Shown here one piece after another: positions 1-11,750 of a DNA stretch of 64,000 nucleotides. The stretch is from Sipunculus nudus (lineage: Eukaryota > Annelida > Sipuncula > Golfingiida > Sipunculidae), in NCBI GenBank assembly GCA_026874595.1, contig CM049310.1, positions 84,979,056-85,043,055 on the forward strand, read 5' to 3'. The notes beneath the pieces are model-generated. The model saw nothing but the letters and a program-made list of their open reading frames with translations. It searched no databases and had not been told where the DNA came from. The position numbers and the translations under genes were made by a program. Position 1 is the stretch's first letter, and each line of letters starts with the position of its first letter.

Positions 1-215
1 CAACTTTCGAAAAATTAATTATATCTTTTACACTTTCCCTTTCTTGATGATAATGTGTAAAAAATGTTATATCAAAATTTTTAATTGGTATTATGGACAA
101 AAAATTTAAAGGTGTTCTTTGTGTCTTTGTCTGAATAATAATGAATAATTGTTTTCAAATTTAGAATTATCCAAACCTGAGACACTAAAAACGGCTGATA
201 GCAAATCTCAATTAA

Positions 216-302
216 TATATATTACCCCCTCTTTTATGATATTATATATATTACCCCCTCTTTTATGATATTATATATATTACCCCCTCTTTTATGATAT
301 TT
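216..302. repeat. 29-bp tandem repeat, three copies
   Basis: Three nearly perfect head-to-tail copies of a 29-bp unit built around ATTACCCCCTCTTTTATGAT, with copy starts at about 221, 250 and 279. It is a local minisatellite, with no gene in or beside it. Confidence 0.9.
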
Positions 303-303
303 T

Positions 304-951
304 AACCACAAAATTGCTGCATAGTTTATTTTACAACCTATTTAAATTTGGCTGACTGAAACGTACGTAGAGGAGTGCTACCATGTGTCAGCAATAAGAG
401 ACCAACTTGCGTCTTGCTTGATGTGATAATAATTAATGTTTTTGTGCTTAAAATCCAGGACGAACGGCCAGGCCAAGAATATTTACAAATATGATATTAT
501 AATTTAGAGAAAGTGATTATTTTTTTTTCTGTTCTTACAGGTTACAATGAATCAAAGTGTTCATGAAGTTTCTTCGTTCATCTAAACATCATGGAATATT
601 ATTATTCGATATGGGCGGGAAGAAACAAAATTAATATACCTAGACATGGAGTAACTAAATGAAGTCATGGGTTTTCATAACACTCTCCTGAAGATTTTTA
701 CATTCAAGCATATGCAGGACGTTTGCCAAATTTGAGCTTATTTATGTTAGTGATCAGCAGGACTACATGTGCGACTTTTATAAGACTGCAGTTGATTGAG
801 TAGAGTCAATCCAGCGAATGATATACGTTTTGTGTCCACTGAAGGCCAGTCGTAAAACGAGGTTTACGAAGCACACTTTTTAGTCCTCTTTTTCGCTGGC
901 ATTTGTTGATAAATTTGACATCCAGTAGGACAGATCTGTGTACGCAATATT

Positions 952-993
<42 letters not shown>

Positions 994-1730
994 AATTTAT
1001 AATGATAATGATAATAATTATAATAATTAAAATGATTATAATCGTTATAATCATTATAATAATTATGATAATATAATAATTATAATATTTGTAATAATGA
1101 AATCCACAGAAATGGTGCCCTAAACGCTTCATGACTTAAAGGTGAGAAATGGAATAATAGTCAATAAATAGTGGATATTATAACAAGAATATTTTACAAT
1201 TTGTAAGCCATTATATAAAATTCTCCAAAAATGATCAAATTTATCATTGCATCGTATATAAATGAACGCTAATAATTTGTCGAGCTGAAACAAAGCAGCT
1301 TTGTTTTGCAAATATAAACTATATTGTTAAACCATGCCGAGTTTCTTTCACGTTTATTATCTTACATGGATGTGGTTTTACTGTTTACACAAAAAGCTCA
1401 CAAACATAAACTTGGTTCATATTATTGTAATAATTTAGATTTAGCAGCAATATTTTAAGCCAAACATAAAATGCCTCTTATGCATATATACTGTACACTG
1501 CAAATTCAGTCCATCATTAAAGAAAATAAAATCAAACGAAAAAGACAGCGAGATGCAAAACGACTTTTCGTTACCAATTTTTATTCAATAACTCCATATT
1601 TAAATATAGCTAATCATCATGGCTACAATTATTTGTATTTGTGAAAATCTTATAGAAGGATTATTTGGCTATTTTGGTGATTAACATTAACAGAGTCTAT
1701 AAATATCCAAATTAATATTTACATTGTTTG

Positions 1731-1734
<4 letters not shown>
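304..1734. other. AT-rich stretch without a gene
   Basis: No supported gene. It holds a TA microsatellite at 954-991, followed by an ATAATAAT-rich low-complexity run to about 1095. The minus-strand open frame across it is just translated ATT/ATA repeats and is not a gene. Confidence 0.6.
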
Positions 1735-1791
<57 letters not shown>

Positions 1792-1802
1792 GTATATATA
1801 TA
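1735..1802. repeat. TA microsatellite
   Basis: Long (TA)n tract with two TG interruptions near its end. It forms the left border of the 1803-1952 fragment. Confidence 0.95.
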
Positions 1803-1948
1803 ACTCTGAAGAAAAACAACACTGTTAATTCACAACAGTCTGTTTCACGGGATGCGACCCGATCATCAGGTGAATGTGGTTAGAGTTATACCGCTCTGGC
1901 CTTGTCTGGCCATAGAGCACTTTACATCGGAGGGTAACATTAACTTCT

Positions 1949-1952
<4 letters not shown>
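1803..1952. repeat. 150-bp fragment between two TA microsatellites
   Basis: Moderately complex sequence between two long TA tracts (1735-1802 and 1953-2000). Read on the minus strand it has a CCTGATGAT...GAAACAGAC string of the kind often found in the terminal repeats of Penelope-like elements, which also tend to sit in AT microsatellites. The family assignment is an inference. No open frame. Confidence 0.3.

Positions 1953-2000
<48 letters not shown>
1953..2000. repeat. TA microsatellite
   Basis: Uninterrupted (AT)n tract of about 48 bp, the right border of the 1803-1952 fragment. Confidence 0.95.
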
Positions 2001-2003
<3 letters not shown>

Positions 2004-2261
2004 AACAGTGTTTTTAATGGAATGTAAATAGATTTGTCAGTGAAAATATAAAACGATATTGCCTATTAATAACACATTCTTAATTTTAGTATTTGGTGAT
2101 TAAAAATATTAAAAATACAGAATACACTGCCGTTCTTACCCGCGTTTAAGGGCTGCCGCATCCTCCCTTATGTACCTATATGTTCCAAATTCCTTCTTTG
2201 TGTCATTCCTGTGCCATTGAAATAAATTTTGTCATTCATTACTCAACAATTTTTGTATTAA

Positions 2262-4076
2262 CAATTGGCCCATGGGTCATGACGCTCAGACGACTGATAT
2301 GTTGACAGTATGTCTTTGCACAGGCAACTTATTAAGATAATGTAGGTGGTGTCATCATTCATGCATATTAGCAAGTTTATCAAGATCCACATGCACACAT
2401 CAATTTAATAACAAGCCAGTCAGCCGTTCATGAGGCAATCTGTGTGTATTTTGAATTCTTGCATTAAACACGCCCCATAACTCAGAGAATATAGGTCACA
2501 GTGTCCTAATTTCAGATTTCTGAGGAAAAACGTTTGAGAAACTCTCAGGATGCAGAGGTTCATATTTCTTACCTCTACGGGTATACTTTTAGCCTTGTAA
2601 ACGTTCTAGTGTTTTAAAAAATACAGGTATATTCGTTAAAACTTTGATAATGCAGGTTTCACCCCGTTCATGCCCAGGACCTTAGATTTTTCAAGATCCA
2701 TAAGCACACAAAAATTTGATGAAAATCCATCAGGCCGTTCCAGAGGAAACTAGATTTGTGTTTATTTTAAATCATTTCTGGGGTGCTCAAACACGCCCCC
2801 TAGTTTAAAGAATATAAGTAACCGTGACCTTATTTCACTTTGTGCCTACTTAACAGACCGAGTATTCCAAAATTACAGGTAAAATTATGTAAAAATTAAG
2901 ATAATGCAGGTGGCGCCACCATTCATGCCAAGTAGCTAAGGTTCAGTAAGACCCATGAGCAACCAAATTTGAGAAAAATCCATCGAGGAATCTGGCAAAT
3001 TAGTGAGTATTACTTCATTATGGAGGGGTGGGCGGGGGGTGGGGGGGGGGGTAAACATTCTCCGTAACCCAAAGCATATAGGTAACAGTAACCTATTTCA
3101 AGTTTTTGGAGAGAACTTTTGAAGACCTCTCAGGATGCAGATTTTCAATTATTCTTTGGGGGGGGGGGGGGGGGGTACTTAGAAGCCCAACAGCTCAGAG
3201 GATATGGGTAACAGAATCATAATTTGACGTTTCCAAAAGATATTTCATGGGCCTCCCCGGATATCCAGTAAGAGGATTCCAGGTCCAATGGTTACGATTT
3301 GTGCCCTCTTAACCGGCAACCGCTTTTTTGAAGGACTCAAAAAAGATAAAAATGTGTAAAAACTCGAAAAATCCATGTGGCGCCACCAGTCTGCAGGAAC
3401 TGATGAATAACTCCATGATAAATATACATGAAATGAATTATGGTGATCAATGCATTGGTTGTTTAGATGTTGGAGCTTTGTATCTAATTGTGTATAATTG
3501 AGGGTGGGGGTGGGGTGGGGTAAGTCTGAGGTTAGTCTGTATAGCTCAGAGAATATGGCTAACGGAGTAGTTATTTTAAGTTTTCAAAGTGATTATCCAT
3601 AGACCTCAATGGATGCAACGTTAGAAGATTCGAGGTCCAATGGTTACGATTTGTGCCTTGTAACGGACGACTTTGTTTATGAAGGTCCAAAAAATAGAGA
3701 AATATATGCATAAATATTAACATATGAAAAAAACCCAGATGGCACCAGCAGTCTGCAGGAACTGCTGAAACACTTCAGGATAAATATGCATGCAAAGAAT
3801 CATGGCGATCAATGCATTAGTTGTTAAGATACTGGAGCTTTCGTATAAATATTTTAATCATTCTGGGGGTACTTCTGAGCCCCATAGCTTGGAGGATATG
3901 GGTAACAGAGGCCTTAGTTCAGGTTTCAAAGGAGATTTTTCATGGATCTCCCCGATGTTAAGTTAGAAGATTCCAGGTCAAGCGGTTACAATTTAGGCCA
4001 GGTGGATGGACGGATTGACAGACGGACGGACCATAGACAAAAAGTGATTGCTATAGCTCATGTAGTCAGCTGAGCC
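2262..4076 (-). repeat. Long degenerate interspersed repeat with internal units
   Basis: The left end carries CCCATGGGTCATGACGCTCAG and the right end GTCAGCTGAGCC. These are the reverse complements of the right and left ends of the element at 25919-27084, so both are copies of one family in opposite orientation. Inside, blocks recur every 250-370 bp: CAGGAACTG at about 3388 and 3757, GGTCCAATGGTTACGATTTGTGCC, GATCAATGCATT and ATATGGGTAACAG. Near 4010 there is a short run of GGACGGA units. Several G tracts (about 3020-3052 and 3160-3175) vary between units. It is non-coding. Similar long repeats ending in GTCCGTCC-type runs are widespread in bivalve genomes. Confidence 0.6.
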
Positions 4077-4177
4077 AAAAATGGGATAGTTATATTTTGA
4101 TAGTTGATCAGATAAACCGCAAAGAATAAAACAATGTAAATTAGATAATAAAAACAGTGATTTATTAAATTACTCAC

Positions 4178-4520
4178 CTTCAAGAATGATCACTGAGAGG
4201 TTCTTTATCTGTGTACGACCAAATTTGTCCAATCTACATCTGTAAAATCCAGCATCCTCAGGCCTTGCGTTCAAGATAGCAACCCGACCTAATGCTAAAG
4301 ACTTGAGTCTGATGCTGCTGATCCCCGAAACTAACAATCTTAGAGCCGCCCTGTCTAGAGAGGCGCTGTTCAAAAAGCTTCGTCCATGTATTGTCTTCCT
4401 GTAGTTTATAATACTTCACAGACAGGGTGTCTTTGTAGTTTACATTGGGACAATACAATTGTAGGTCTTCTCCTTCAAAGAATGTAGTGGCGAGAGTCAG
4501 ATGGATAAATATGACGGCAA
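4178..4520 (-). pseudogene. Immunoglobulin-domain exon broken by one extra base
   Basis: Read on the minus strand, a TTTGTTTCAG acceptor precedes 4520 and a perfect AAG|GTGAGTA donor follows 4178. The first part encodes GEDLQLYCPNV...KYYKL, the B strand with its conserved Cys. The second part encodes RPEDAGFYRCRLDKFG, the classic D-x-G-x-Y-x-C of the F strand. The two halves are in different frames. The exon is 343 nt. One base less would give 342 nt, a phase 1-1 exon like the Ig exons at 16170-16529 (360 nt) and 16923-17279 (357 nt). The simplest cause is one extra G in the GGGG run near 4323-4326, either an assembly error or a real null mutation. The canonical core Trp is replaced by Tyr. 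It belongs either to a second gene of the same kind or to a 3' part of the locus; no transmembrane exon was found for it. An Ig domain is certain, function is unknown. Confidence 0.75.
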
Positions 4521-7498
4521 CTGAAACAAATCATGGTTTGTTGAGAAAAAATGATTACTGGTCCATAAATACCCTTTGACCTACTTTTTGGAAAAGAATT
4601 TGTGATTTCTGGAAACAGGGAAAACGTAAACTCAGGTGGTAGGTTGTATATGTACGTGGGTAGAAAGGTCACTTGTTGCAAAACGCCATCTGTCTTGCTC
4701 CCAGACGACCCTGTCGAATTTGTTTTGATTATTTTGGCGGGCCACCACAAATCTAAAACACATTGACATAAATAAAACAAGTAGCCTGTGTACAGTGACA
4801 TCCACGTGTCCTGGCCTATTTTTTTTATAAAATCTCCAAGGTATTACCTTTAGTTTATAAAGGTCAGATAGGTGATTGGGCTCCTTAAACCAAATTTATA
4901 TAGCGAAAGGATCGGCCATAATACGTTCGCATGAATGATGCACTATTGCCGTCTTTAATGCATACTAGAAAAAGTAACCACTTTATTTAGGCACAACGTG
5001 TTATACAGACATAACTAGCATATCAAACATTTGAAAAGAATAAAATATGATCTTGGAAATTACATTACATATTCTGATTCAGTCAGAAATTAGTTGGGCT
5101 GAAAGTTGATATTAACCACTAAGTTAAGATATATCGTTTTCGGCTAGTATTATATTTGAAAACCAAACCTTGCAGTGTAACTACTGAATATTCTTGGAAC
5201 GAATTCATTCTCGCTGAGTCGCAGACAACGATTTAAACGGATAATCTAGAGACAGATATATAATAAAAGTAATTTTCTTCATGTCAGAGTAATTTTAATC
5301 AGGAATATGTGCTCAACATGAGAAGTTAAACAAAAACCGAAAGATGCAGGGACTCAACAAATAACGGATAAATTGCAGACAATAATAAATGCTACTCCCA
5401 AAGTCCGACTAAAGACTCATCAGATGCCTTTATGTGTTCAAGGATTTTTTGGTGTCGGGTAATTGCAAAATAACATAAGTTAGTAAACAGAGCGGTCTGT
5501 AAAAAGTTATTTGTTTCCAACATTGCAAACACCTCTTGCACCGAAAACTAATGTAAAAATATAAAAATTATATTTACTGTGTGAACGAAGATAAATTATA
5601 TGGTGCTATACGCAATGTTCTTATATTTTCTTTATTCTTTGCTTTCTGAAAACTTGAACGAAAAGTAGCTTTTATATGAGCTTAATTAAAATTGAGTCAA
5701 GGTCAAGGAAGAATAACTGGTAAGATATAGATATTCTAGCCTTAATAGTTTAAGTAAACATGGGGTATAATTTATTTGTGGTTCATTCCAAAGCTTTCCT
5801 ATTTGATCATTGTGTTCAAAAAGATGTTTTGCCTTGCAAGTGCAGATTGTTGGCGAGGAATGCCACCATGCGTCTGTTGAGCAGAGAACTGAGCCAATTA
5901 ATAAAACTACGAAATACTATATACTATCAATTTTGTCAGTTTCCGGAGAGATGTTCCGTTGATTTCCCTAAAACTTTGTATTCTAATTAGTAACAAACCT
6001 AGTAATGACACTTTTTCTTTTTTATAAAGCATTTTGCTAGCATTTCGAGACAGGCTTTCGCATTCGGTTATATAGGAGCATCCTACCATGAAATACTATG
6101 AGGAAGTATATGATCATAGCAATGTGAAAATAAAGAAAGAAACTTTGTATAAATTGAAGCTCAGAGAACATAATGGATACCGATGCGTTAGTTGTCTGTT
6201 GAGGGAAGTCGTAGGCATGTTCAGATCTTGCAAGTAATAATGCAACATACATCCGTGAATTTAAACAGAAATGCTCAGGTTAATAAATTTCAACAGTATC
6301 AAATTTTTGTCTTGAGCTTTGTTGATTGTCCTGGACGAAAGTTGACCACCCTTTAAGATAAAAAGGAGCTTTACATTATTTTGGTAAAAGTGGTTGACAA
6401 AGAAACAACTTCAGACTTGGTATTGTTTTCTAAGTAAATTAACGCAAATAGTTATATACGGATTTTGCTGAAAAAAATGTGAAGAGGATAAGAATAAAAC
6501 TGTTTCCAAAAAAGACAATCCATTTAATTTGGAGTTATCAGAATGATCAAAAAATATTTTTTCATTATCTGCCAAAATGACAAAGGACTTCTTTGTCCCC
6601 GTATAGAGACCGCCCATGCGTTTGTTCTGCCGTTCGCAAGGAGAAACATGACAGTATTTTACATGAAACGTGCACATATGAAGGCCTGACTGATGAAGAT
6701 GAATGCATGACTGAAAAAGAGATTTAGGTGGAGGTTCTTAGGCTCCGACTACAGAATCTATTTTGCTAATGCCTTTTCTTTTTCCTTTCGGTTTACGGAT
6801 GTACTGGTCACATGTTTCAGAGTCCCTGGAGACTGTGGATCCTAAGAAATATGTGTGCACCCTTTGAAATATATTTAGATTGAAGGGTTTCCTTTTGACC
6901 ATCGCTTGCAAAACTATTCAAACCATGGTTGTCATCAAAATACTTTGAATGTATAAATAGCAACATACCTGAACAACAATACAAGGTTTTATGCGTTTTG
7001 ATTAAACTTTTAGTTCCCTCGAGGTAGTAAAATTCCTTTATTATGGATACTGGGTTAAATGGGGATTATATTAGAACTGTGAAGCGAATTGTGACCCTAG
7101 CGGACAATTTTTCAAGGTTCCTCCAAATGACCGTGACTTGCGTGGTAGCATTTAAAGCACAAAAGAATTAGAGACACATTTGAGGACAAACGATGTTAAG
7201 ATTATAAATCATGAAGCTGAAAGCTAAAAATAAATTGCCGTAGAAGAGCGCATTCACGATACATGTACCGAAAGTTAACGGCCAAATCAGAGCGGAAGCA
7301 GGGATAACTTTGTTCCGAAGAAAACCAACTGCGAGTAAATTATATACATTATACACCGAAAAGATTTACACTTTTGTATTTTAACTTCTGCCCTGTATTA
7401 ATAACTCAGCGTTGAGAAATTAACTTCATCTTCAAGATATCTTTATATAAAATTTAAAAATATATCTTTATAGGTTATTGTAAAATTTTATCAATCAC
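4521..7498. other. Intron or intergenic sequence, nothing recognised
   Basis: AT-rich sequence of almost 3 kb between two Ig-type exons on the same strand. Several short open frames occur on both strands. One on the minus strand (6037-6252) has a hydrophobic stretch, but no acceptor in the right phase precedes it. No repeat family was recognised. Confidence 0.5.
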
Positions 7499-8250
7499 CG
7501 TGAATCAAGGCCTCTGAGAGATTCCTGGTCAAGAGTTCTGCTTTGTCCACTCTACAGCTGTCTTAAGGTTAGAAGGACGTATTTCCAAGCCCTATATATT
7601 ATCATATAAGGTGCACATGTTGGGTGCACTGGAAAATTTGGCATCAGTTTAAACATCAGACACAAGGTCAACACCTGAAATTTTATTTTATTCCAGAATG
7701 AAAGGGGTTTAGTATCTCGTTTTTCCACAAGAGACCAGCTTCTGAAGTTTACTATAGTGCACCACAGATGTCGCCACATTCCGAGCCATGCCCACACCAT
7801 TGCACTGACACATTCAATCTCCTCAAACAGCATAAACAATTATCACTACCTCTGAGAAAAAAAAAATTATTAAAAGTCTTCTGCCCCCTATCTGGAACCA
7901 GTATACTTTTCCTCCTACCTCAAATGCCTAACATTCTCTGCTGCCCAACAAAATTAAATGCCTGCTAACTCTAGACGCCACAAAATGACCCGACCTTGAC
8001 CGCACCTGGATATAGGTCCCTCTAACCTTAACCTGCTTCCTAAGTTACGGCCCTTAGGATGACAACACGGCCCCATCCTAGAGACCGGGTGCTGCTCATC
8101 GCTAACAATAATAGGGTCGCTGTTTTAAGTACATCCATATACAGTCATCCCGTAGTTTATAGTATTTCACTGTCATTTGTGTTGGTCACGTTCGGGCAAT
8201 TTGTTGTTAATGGTTCCGTCATTTTGACGTGTGGCTATGGTTAGACGGAC
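7499..8250 (-). pseudogene. Dead copy of the 4178-4520 Ig exon, split by a transposon
   Basis: On the minus strand, sequence from about 8250 to 8032 aligns base by base with the first two thirds of the exon at 4178-4520: AAATACTATAAACTACGGGA matches AAGTATTATAAACTACAGGA, and CCGTGTTGTCATCC matches GGGTTGCTATCTTG. Sequence from 7562 down to 7499 aligns with its last part, encoding CRVDKAELLTRNLSEAL against CRLDKFGRTQIKNLSV. A TTAA-flanked element (7567-8027) separates the two parts, just before the F-strand Cys. The frame is broken by stops and indels, the donor has weakened to CG|GTGATT, and no acceptor can be placed with confidence. It is an old duplicate of the neighbouring Ig exon and no longer coding. 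Confidence 0.7.
7567..8027. mobile_element. TTAA-flanked MITE inserted in the Ig exon relic
   Basis: 461 bp between TTAA at 7563-7566 and TTAA at 8028-8031. The ends are inverted repeats: GGTTAGAAGGACGTATTTCC on the left, and the reverse complement of the right end reads GGTTAGAGGGACCTATATCC. TTAA target duplication is the hallmark of piggyBac-type transposons. No transposase frame is present, so it is non-autonomous. The flanking halves join into a continuous match to the intact paralogous exon once the element and one TTAA are removed, which independently confirms both borders. Confidence 0.75.
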
Positions 8251-9183
8251 ACAAAATGATGTCGACTAAAATATCATCACAACAAGTGTTCACCGACTGT
8301 CAAGCTCGCCTACATTTTAAAGAAACATTTTGGGAAATATCTAAAAAAATGATTTTTCAGAAAACTGGAGCTTGTTACTAATGATAATAGTTATTGATTT
8401 TGATTGCAATAGTTATTACAATTATGTGACACGAAAGAACCTAACAGTAAAGATGTCGCATATGCGGGGAGATCGTTCATGATTGTATGCCCGGCGGTGA
8501 TCAAGGTGTCATCAGATAATACGTATAAACACAACTTTTCGCATTTACAGCATTAATAAATTATTTTAATTTGATTGCTTATAAACGATATAGGGTAGAA
8601 TATATCCTAATTTTATCGGATTAAACATCCTAAAGGATTGTTCATGTTCAAGAAATATCAATTCTACAAATCCATATCTGATAAACCAAGTCTCCGTTAG
8701 TCAAATGACCAGGTCCGGTTCTGGATTATTGATGCTGGAGTAAACAAAGAGAATCCGTAGATATTTGAAATGCAGACGAGGATTTTATATTTCCATCGTC
8801 ATGTTATTTTAATGTCACTTTCTAAAGGCTTTTCTGAAGAGCGCCATCGTGTGTCAGCTGGGGATACTATTTTATTCGATGTCTTAGAATACCAGTCGGT
8901 GTGCTGCTATTTTAAATACCGTGAATAGTAAATCGGTACTAAAAAATATTTTGAAAATATATCAGACCATAATTGGACGATTTTCTGTATTGACATGCAT
9001 GTATGGTCAAATGGTATTATGCAATTGTTGTAGCATCGTTTCCCTTTGGCGTGAGTTTTTGTTAACACAGTTAGGACGCCCTTACATATTGACATATGCA
9101 CTGTAACTGACCTATTGGGGTTGTATTGGCATTTTTTTTATTACGAGGCCTTCATAAGTTGAATAGAGTCAATCATTTGATTA
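8251..9183. other. No gene recognised
   Basis: AT-rich sequence between the Ig exon relic and the LINE. Short overlapping frames around 8907-9106 on both strands are shadows of each other and show no family features. Confidence 0.5.
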
Positions 9184-9486
9184 TTGTCGTCAGGGCGAGC
9201 AGATACGCATAATAATATAGGTGCGCTAATTGTCAAAACAAGTGAGGAAACGTTAAGCTCATGCATAAAGATGAATGATGAACTGAGGAAAGACTTAGAA
9301 AAAATAATAGACACGAAACTAAACAGTATGCAAACAAGTTTGGAAAATACACAGACGGAGGTGGAGGAACTGAGAAGAGAGAACGAACAACTGAAGTATT
9401 CAAATGATTTAGATTGTTTCATGGAAAGAGTCCTTGTGCAATATAAAGATACATCTAGCGGTCATGTATGTATTTGGTTAACATAA
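9184..9486 (+). pseudogene. LINE ORF1-like coiled-coil remnant
   Basis: The open frame encodes a charged, heptad-like stretch (LRKDLEKIIDTKLNSMQTSL, then TEVEELRRENEQLK) that predicts a coiled coil, as in the trimerising part of LINE ORF1 RNA-binding proteins. The RNA-binding part expected after it is missing; 9487-9840 has no matching frame. The start codon is unclear. Assignment to ORF1 rests on its position just upstream of ORF2 and on composition, so it is likely but not proven. Confidence 0.45.
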
Positions 9487-9840
9487 TTCTGCAGGACGTC
9501 GGTCATATTTTGAAGAAAATCTAATGGCATTTCCCATTTGATAAATGGGATTCCCATCATAAAACTGCATCATTAATATGCCCAAGTGTTCAGCCTTGGA
9601 CCTTCCTTTAGTATTGTTAAAAGATGTTTTATGTTTAAGTTCGAAATGGAGTCTTGTGAATGAGGAGGGGAGACATAATGTGTGATGTAACAGAGTGGAG
9701 TAAATGCTGACAACGAAAGAGCCAACACTGTATCCCAAGGCCGTCAAAAACTTATCGGGTCATTCGTTTCAGCATACATGGCTGAATTTGATTAAGTAAT
9801 ACGGCATAGAAAACGACATGGTTGTCTGAATAGATATTAG

Positions 9841-10254
9841 ATATTAGATGACAGTGGTAGATTTGTAATTTTATATGGAATATTGCAAGGAATGAATTGT
9901 GTATTAATAAATTCGTACGCACCAAACATACAGACAGAACAAATTCGTTTTCTACACCAGATAATAGAAAAAAATCGCTCTCTTGATACAGATGAGTCCA
10001 CTACTTTGATATGGGGATGGGATTTCAACTTAAACTTAAAGCGAGCAATGCTTGAATTTAATTTGTGTAATATTTGGAGATTAAGGCATCCAAGCAAAAA
10101 AGAGTTTATCTGGCGTAGTCTTAATCCAATAATCCAACGTAGACTAGATTACTTTTTAATATCAGAGACGCTTCAATCAACAGTTTCTGAGTCTGAGATA
10201 TTGCCATCCGTAGGAACGGATCATTCTGGCATAAAATTAAAATTTATATTCTGA
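9841..10254 (+). pseudogene. LINE endonuclease (EEP fold) fragment
   Basis: C-terminal two thirds of an apurinic-type endonuclease domain. Visible motifs are LINSYAPN, IWGWDFNLN (normally GGDFN, the second Gly replaced by Trp), RRLDYFLISETL and a final TDHSGIKL with the catalytic Asp-His pair. The first EN motifs are absent because the frame opens only at 9841 after a stop, so the 5' part is deleted. The enzyme would nick target DNA to prime reverse transcription. A frame break at the TGA ending at 10254 separates it from the RT region; the next frame resumes at about 10262 with the FWRFNNSLL linker. Confidence 0.85.
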
Positions 10255-10261
10255 TGAAGTA

Positions 10262-11320
10262 AGAGAACATGGCGCGGCCTTTTGGAGGTTTAATAATTCT
10301 CTTTTGGATGATGCAGATTATGTTAAATCGTTGAGCGAAATGATATCTAGATGGAGAACTGAATACTCTAGAAATATAAAGGACGATAGATTTCTATGGG
10401 ATATATTAAAATATAATATTAGGAAATATACAATAACATACTCCAAGAGAAAGGCCAAAAACTTTCGCTATAAAATTTGTGAATTGGAGAAACGAGTCAG
10501 TTATCTCGAAAAATCTATAACAGCCAATGGAAATCAGGAAATAATATTAGAATATAAGAAGTTGAAAGAAGAGTTAGAGGAATGTTACAACAAAATTACT
10601 AAAGGGATAATCATACGTTCCAGAGTACAATGGTATGAGCAAGGTGAAAAGAGTAACAAATACTTTTTGGGGTTAGAAAAATATCGAAAATGCAAAACTA
10701 GTGTCAGAAATATAATCATGGATGGTGTCGAAATAGGAGACGAGAAACACATTCTGAATATTATTAAACAATTCTTTAAGGACAAATATAGACGTAGTAG
10801 TAATATTACTGCTGAGGAGTGTAAAAGCTTTTTAAATAAGATAGAAATACCAAAAATTACAGGTCTAAATATATCTGGAATAGGAGAACAAATACGCAAG
10901 GCTGAGGTACTGGAAGCTTTAAAAAGTATGGGAAACGATAAAACACCTGGTTCTGATGGCCTGTCGAAGGAATTTTATTTAACGTTTTTTGACTTACTGG
11001 GAACGGAATTGACAAATTGTCTTAATGAGAATTTTGAAGTAGGTGAATTGACATCAAGTCAGAAACAGGCGGTAATAACATTAATACAAAAACCGGGGAA
11101 AGACTGTCGTTCTCTTAAATCATGGCGGCCTATTAGTCTGATTAACGTTGATATTAAAATCTTGAGCAAAATAGTTGTCGCAAGATTAAAGCCATACTTA
11201 AACGTTATAATATCAGAAGATCAATATGCCTTTGTGGAAGGAAAATACACAGGGGAACCAGTACGTTTAATAGATGACATTTTAGAAATACCCAAGCAGT
11301 TAAATTTAGCAGGATTTTGA
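10262..11320 (+). pseudogene. LINE reverse transcriptase, N-terminal part
   Basis: Linker and first RT motifs of a Tx1/L1-type polymerase: FWRFNNSLL at the start, a basic coiled region, WYEQGEKSNKYFLGLEK, KTPGSDGLSKEFY (RT motif 1) and KSWRPISLINVDIKILSK (motif 2, normally ending in the K-I-x-x-K of the fingers). The frame ends in a TGA at 11318-11320. The adjacent frame continues at once with motif A (DFETAFDSIDH), so a one-base shift has occurred there. It is a relic of an enzyme that copied LINE RNA at the target site. Confidence 0.9.
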
Positions 11321-11750
11321 GACCGCCTTTGATTCAATAGATCATACTTTTATATTCACTTGTTTTGAACACTTAGGCTTTCCAGATCGCTTTGTTAAAT
11401 GGATGAAATTATTACATACTAATGTAGAAAGCTGTGTCCTGAATAACGGATATTCAACTGGGTTATTTAAAATCGATCGAGGTACACGGCAGGGTGATCC
11501 ATTGGCACCTTATATTTTCATTATTGTAATAGAAATATTAGCTTGTATGATAAGGCAGAATAAAAATATAAGAGACATAAAAATTGACGGGACCGAAATG
11601 AAATTAGCATTTTTTGCTTATGACGCAACGTTTTTCTTACGAGATGTGGACTCATTAAATAATTTAACAAAAACATTAGGTGTATATTCCAAATACACAT
11701 CATTGAAAGTAAATTTTGATAAAACTGAAACAGCATGGATCGGAAGCTGA
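11321..11750 (+). pseudogene. LINE reverse transcriptase, catalytic core with lost Asp
   Basis: Contains motif A (ETAFDSID, with the first catalytic Asp), motif B (RQGDPLAPYIF) and motif C. Motif C should read F/Y-A-D-D; here it reads FAYDAT, the Asp codon having become TAT at 11619-11621. That single change removes a metal-binding residue. A TGA at 11748-11750 stops the frame, which resumes in the same phase beyond it. The copy therefore cannot make an active polymerase even apart from the frame breaks. Confidence 0.9.

Noticed and set aside
806-1132. 108-codon minus-strand open frame rich in Ile/Tyr
   Set aside because: It is a translation of ATT/ATA and TA repeats, with no domain or splice support.
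6037-6252. Minus-strand frame with a hydrophobic run (FFLYFHIAMIIYFLIVF), a possible transmembrane exon for the broken Ig exon
   Set aside because: The only plausible acceptor (before ATCTGAAC) gives the wrong frame for a phase 1 exon and a stop. It also lies 5' of the Ig exon on that strand, not 3'.
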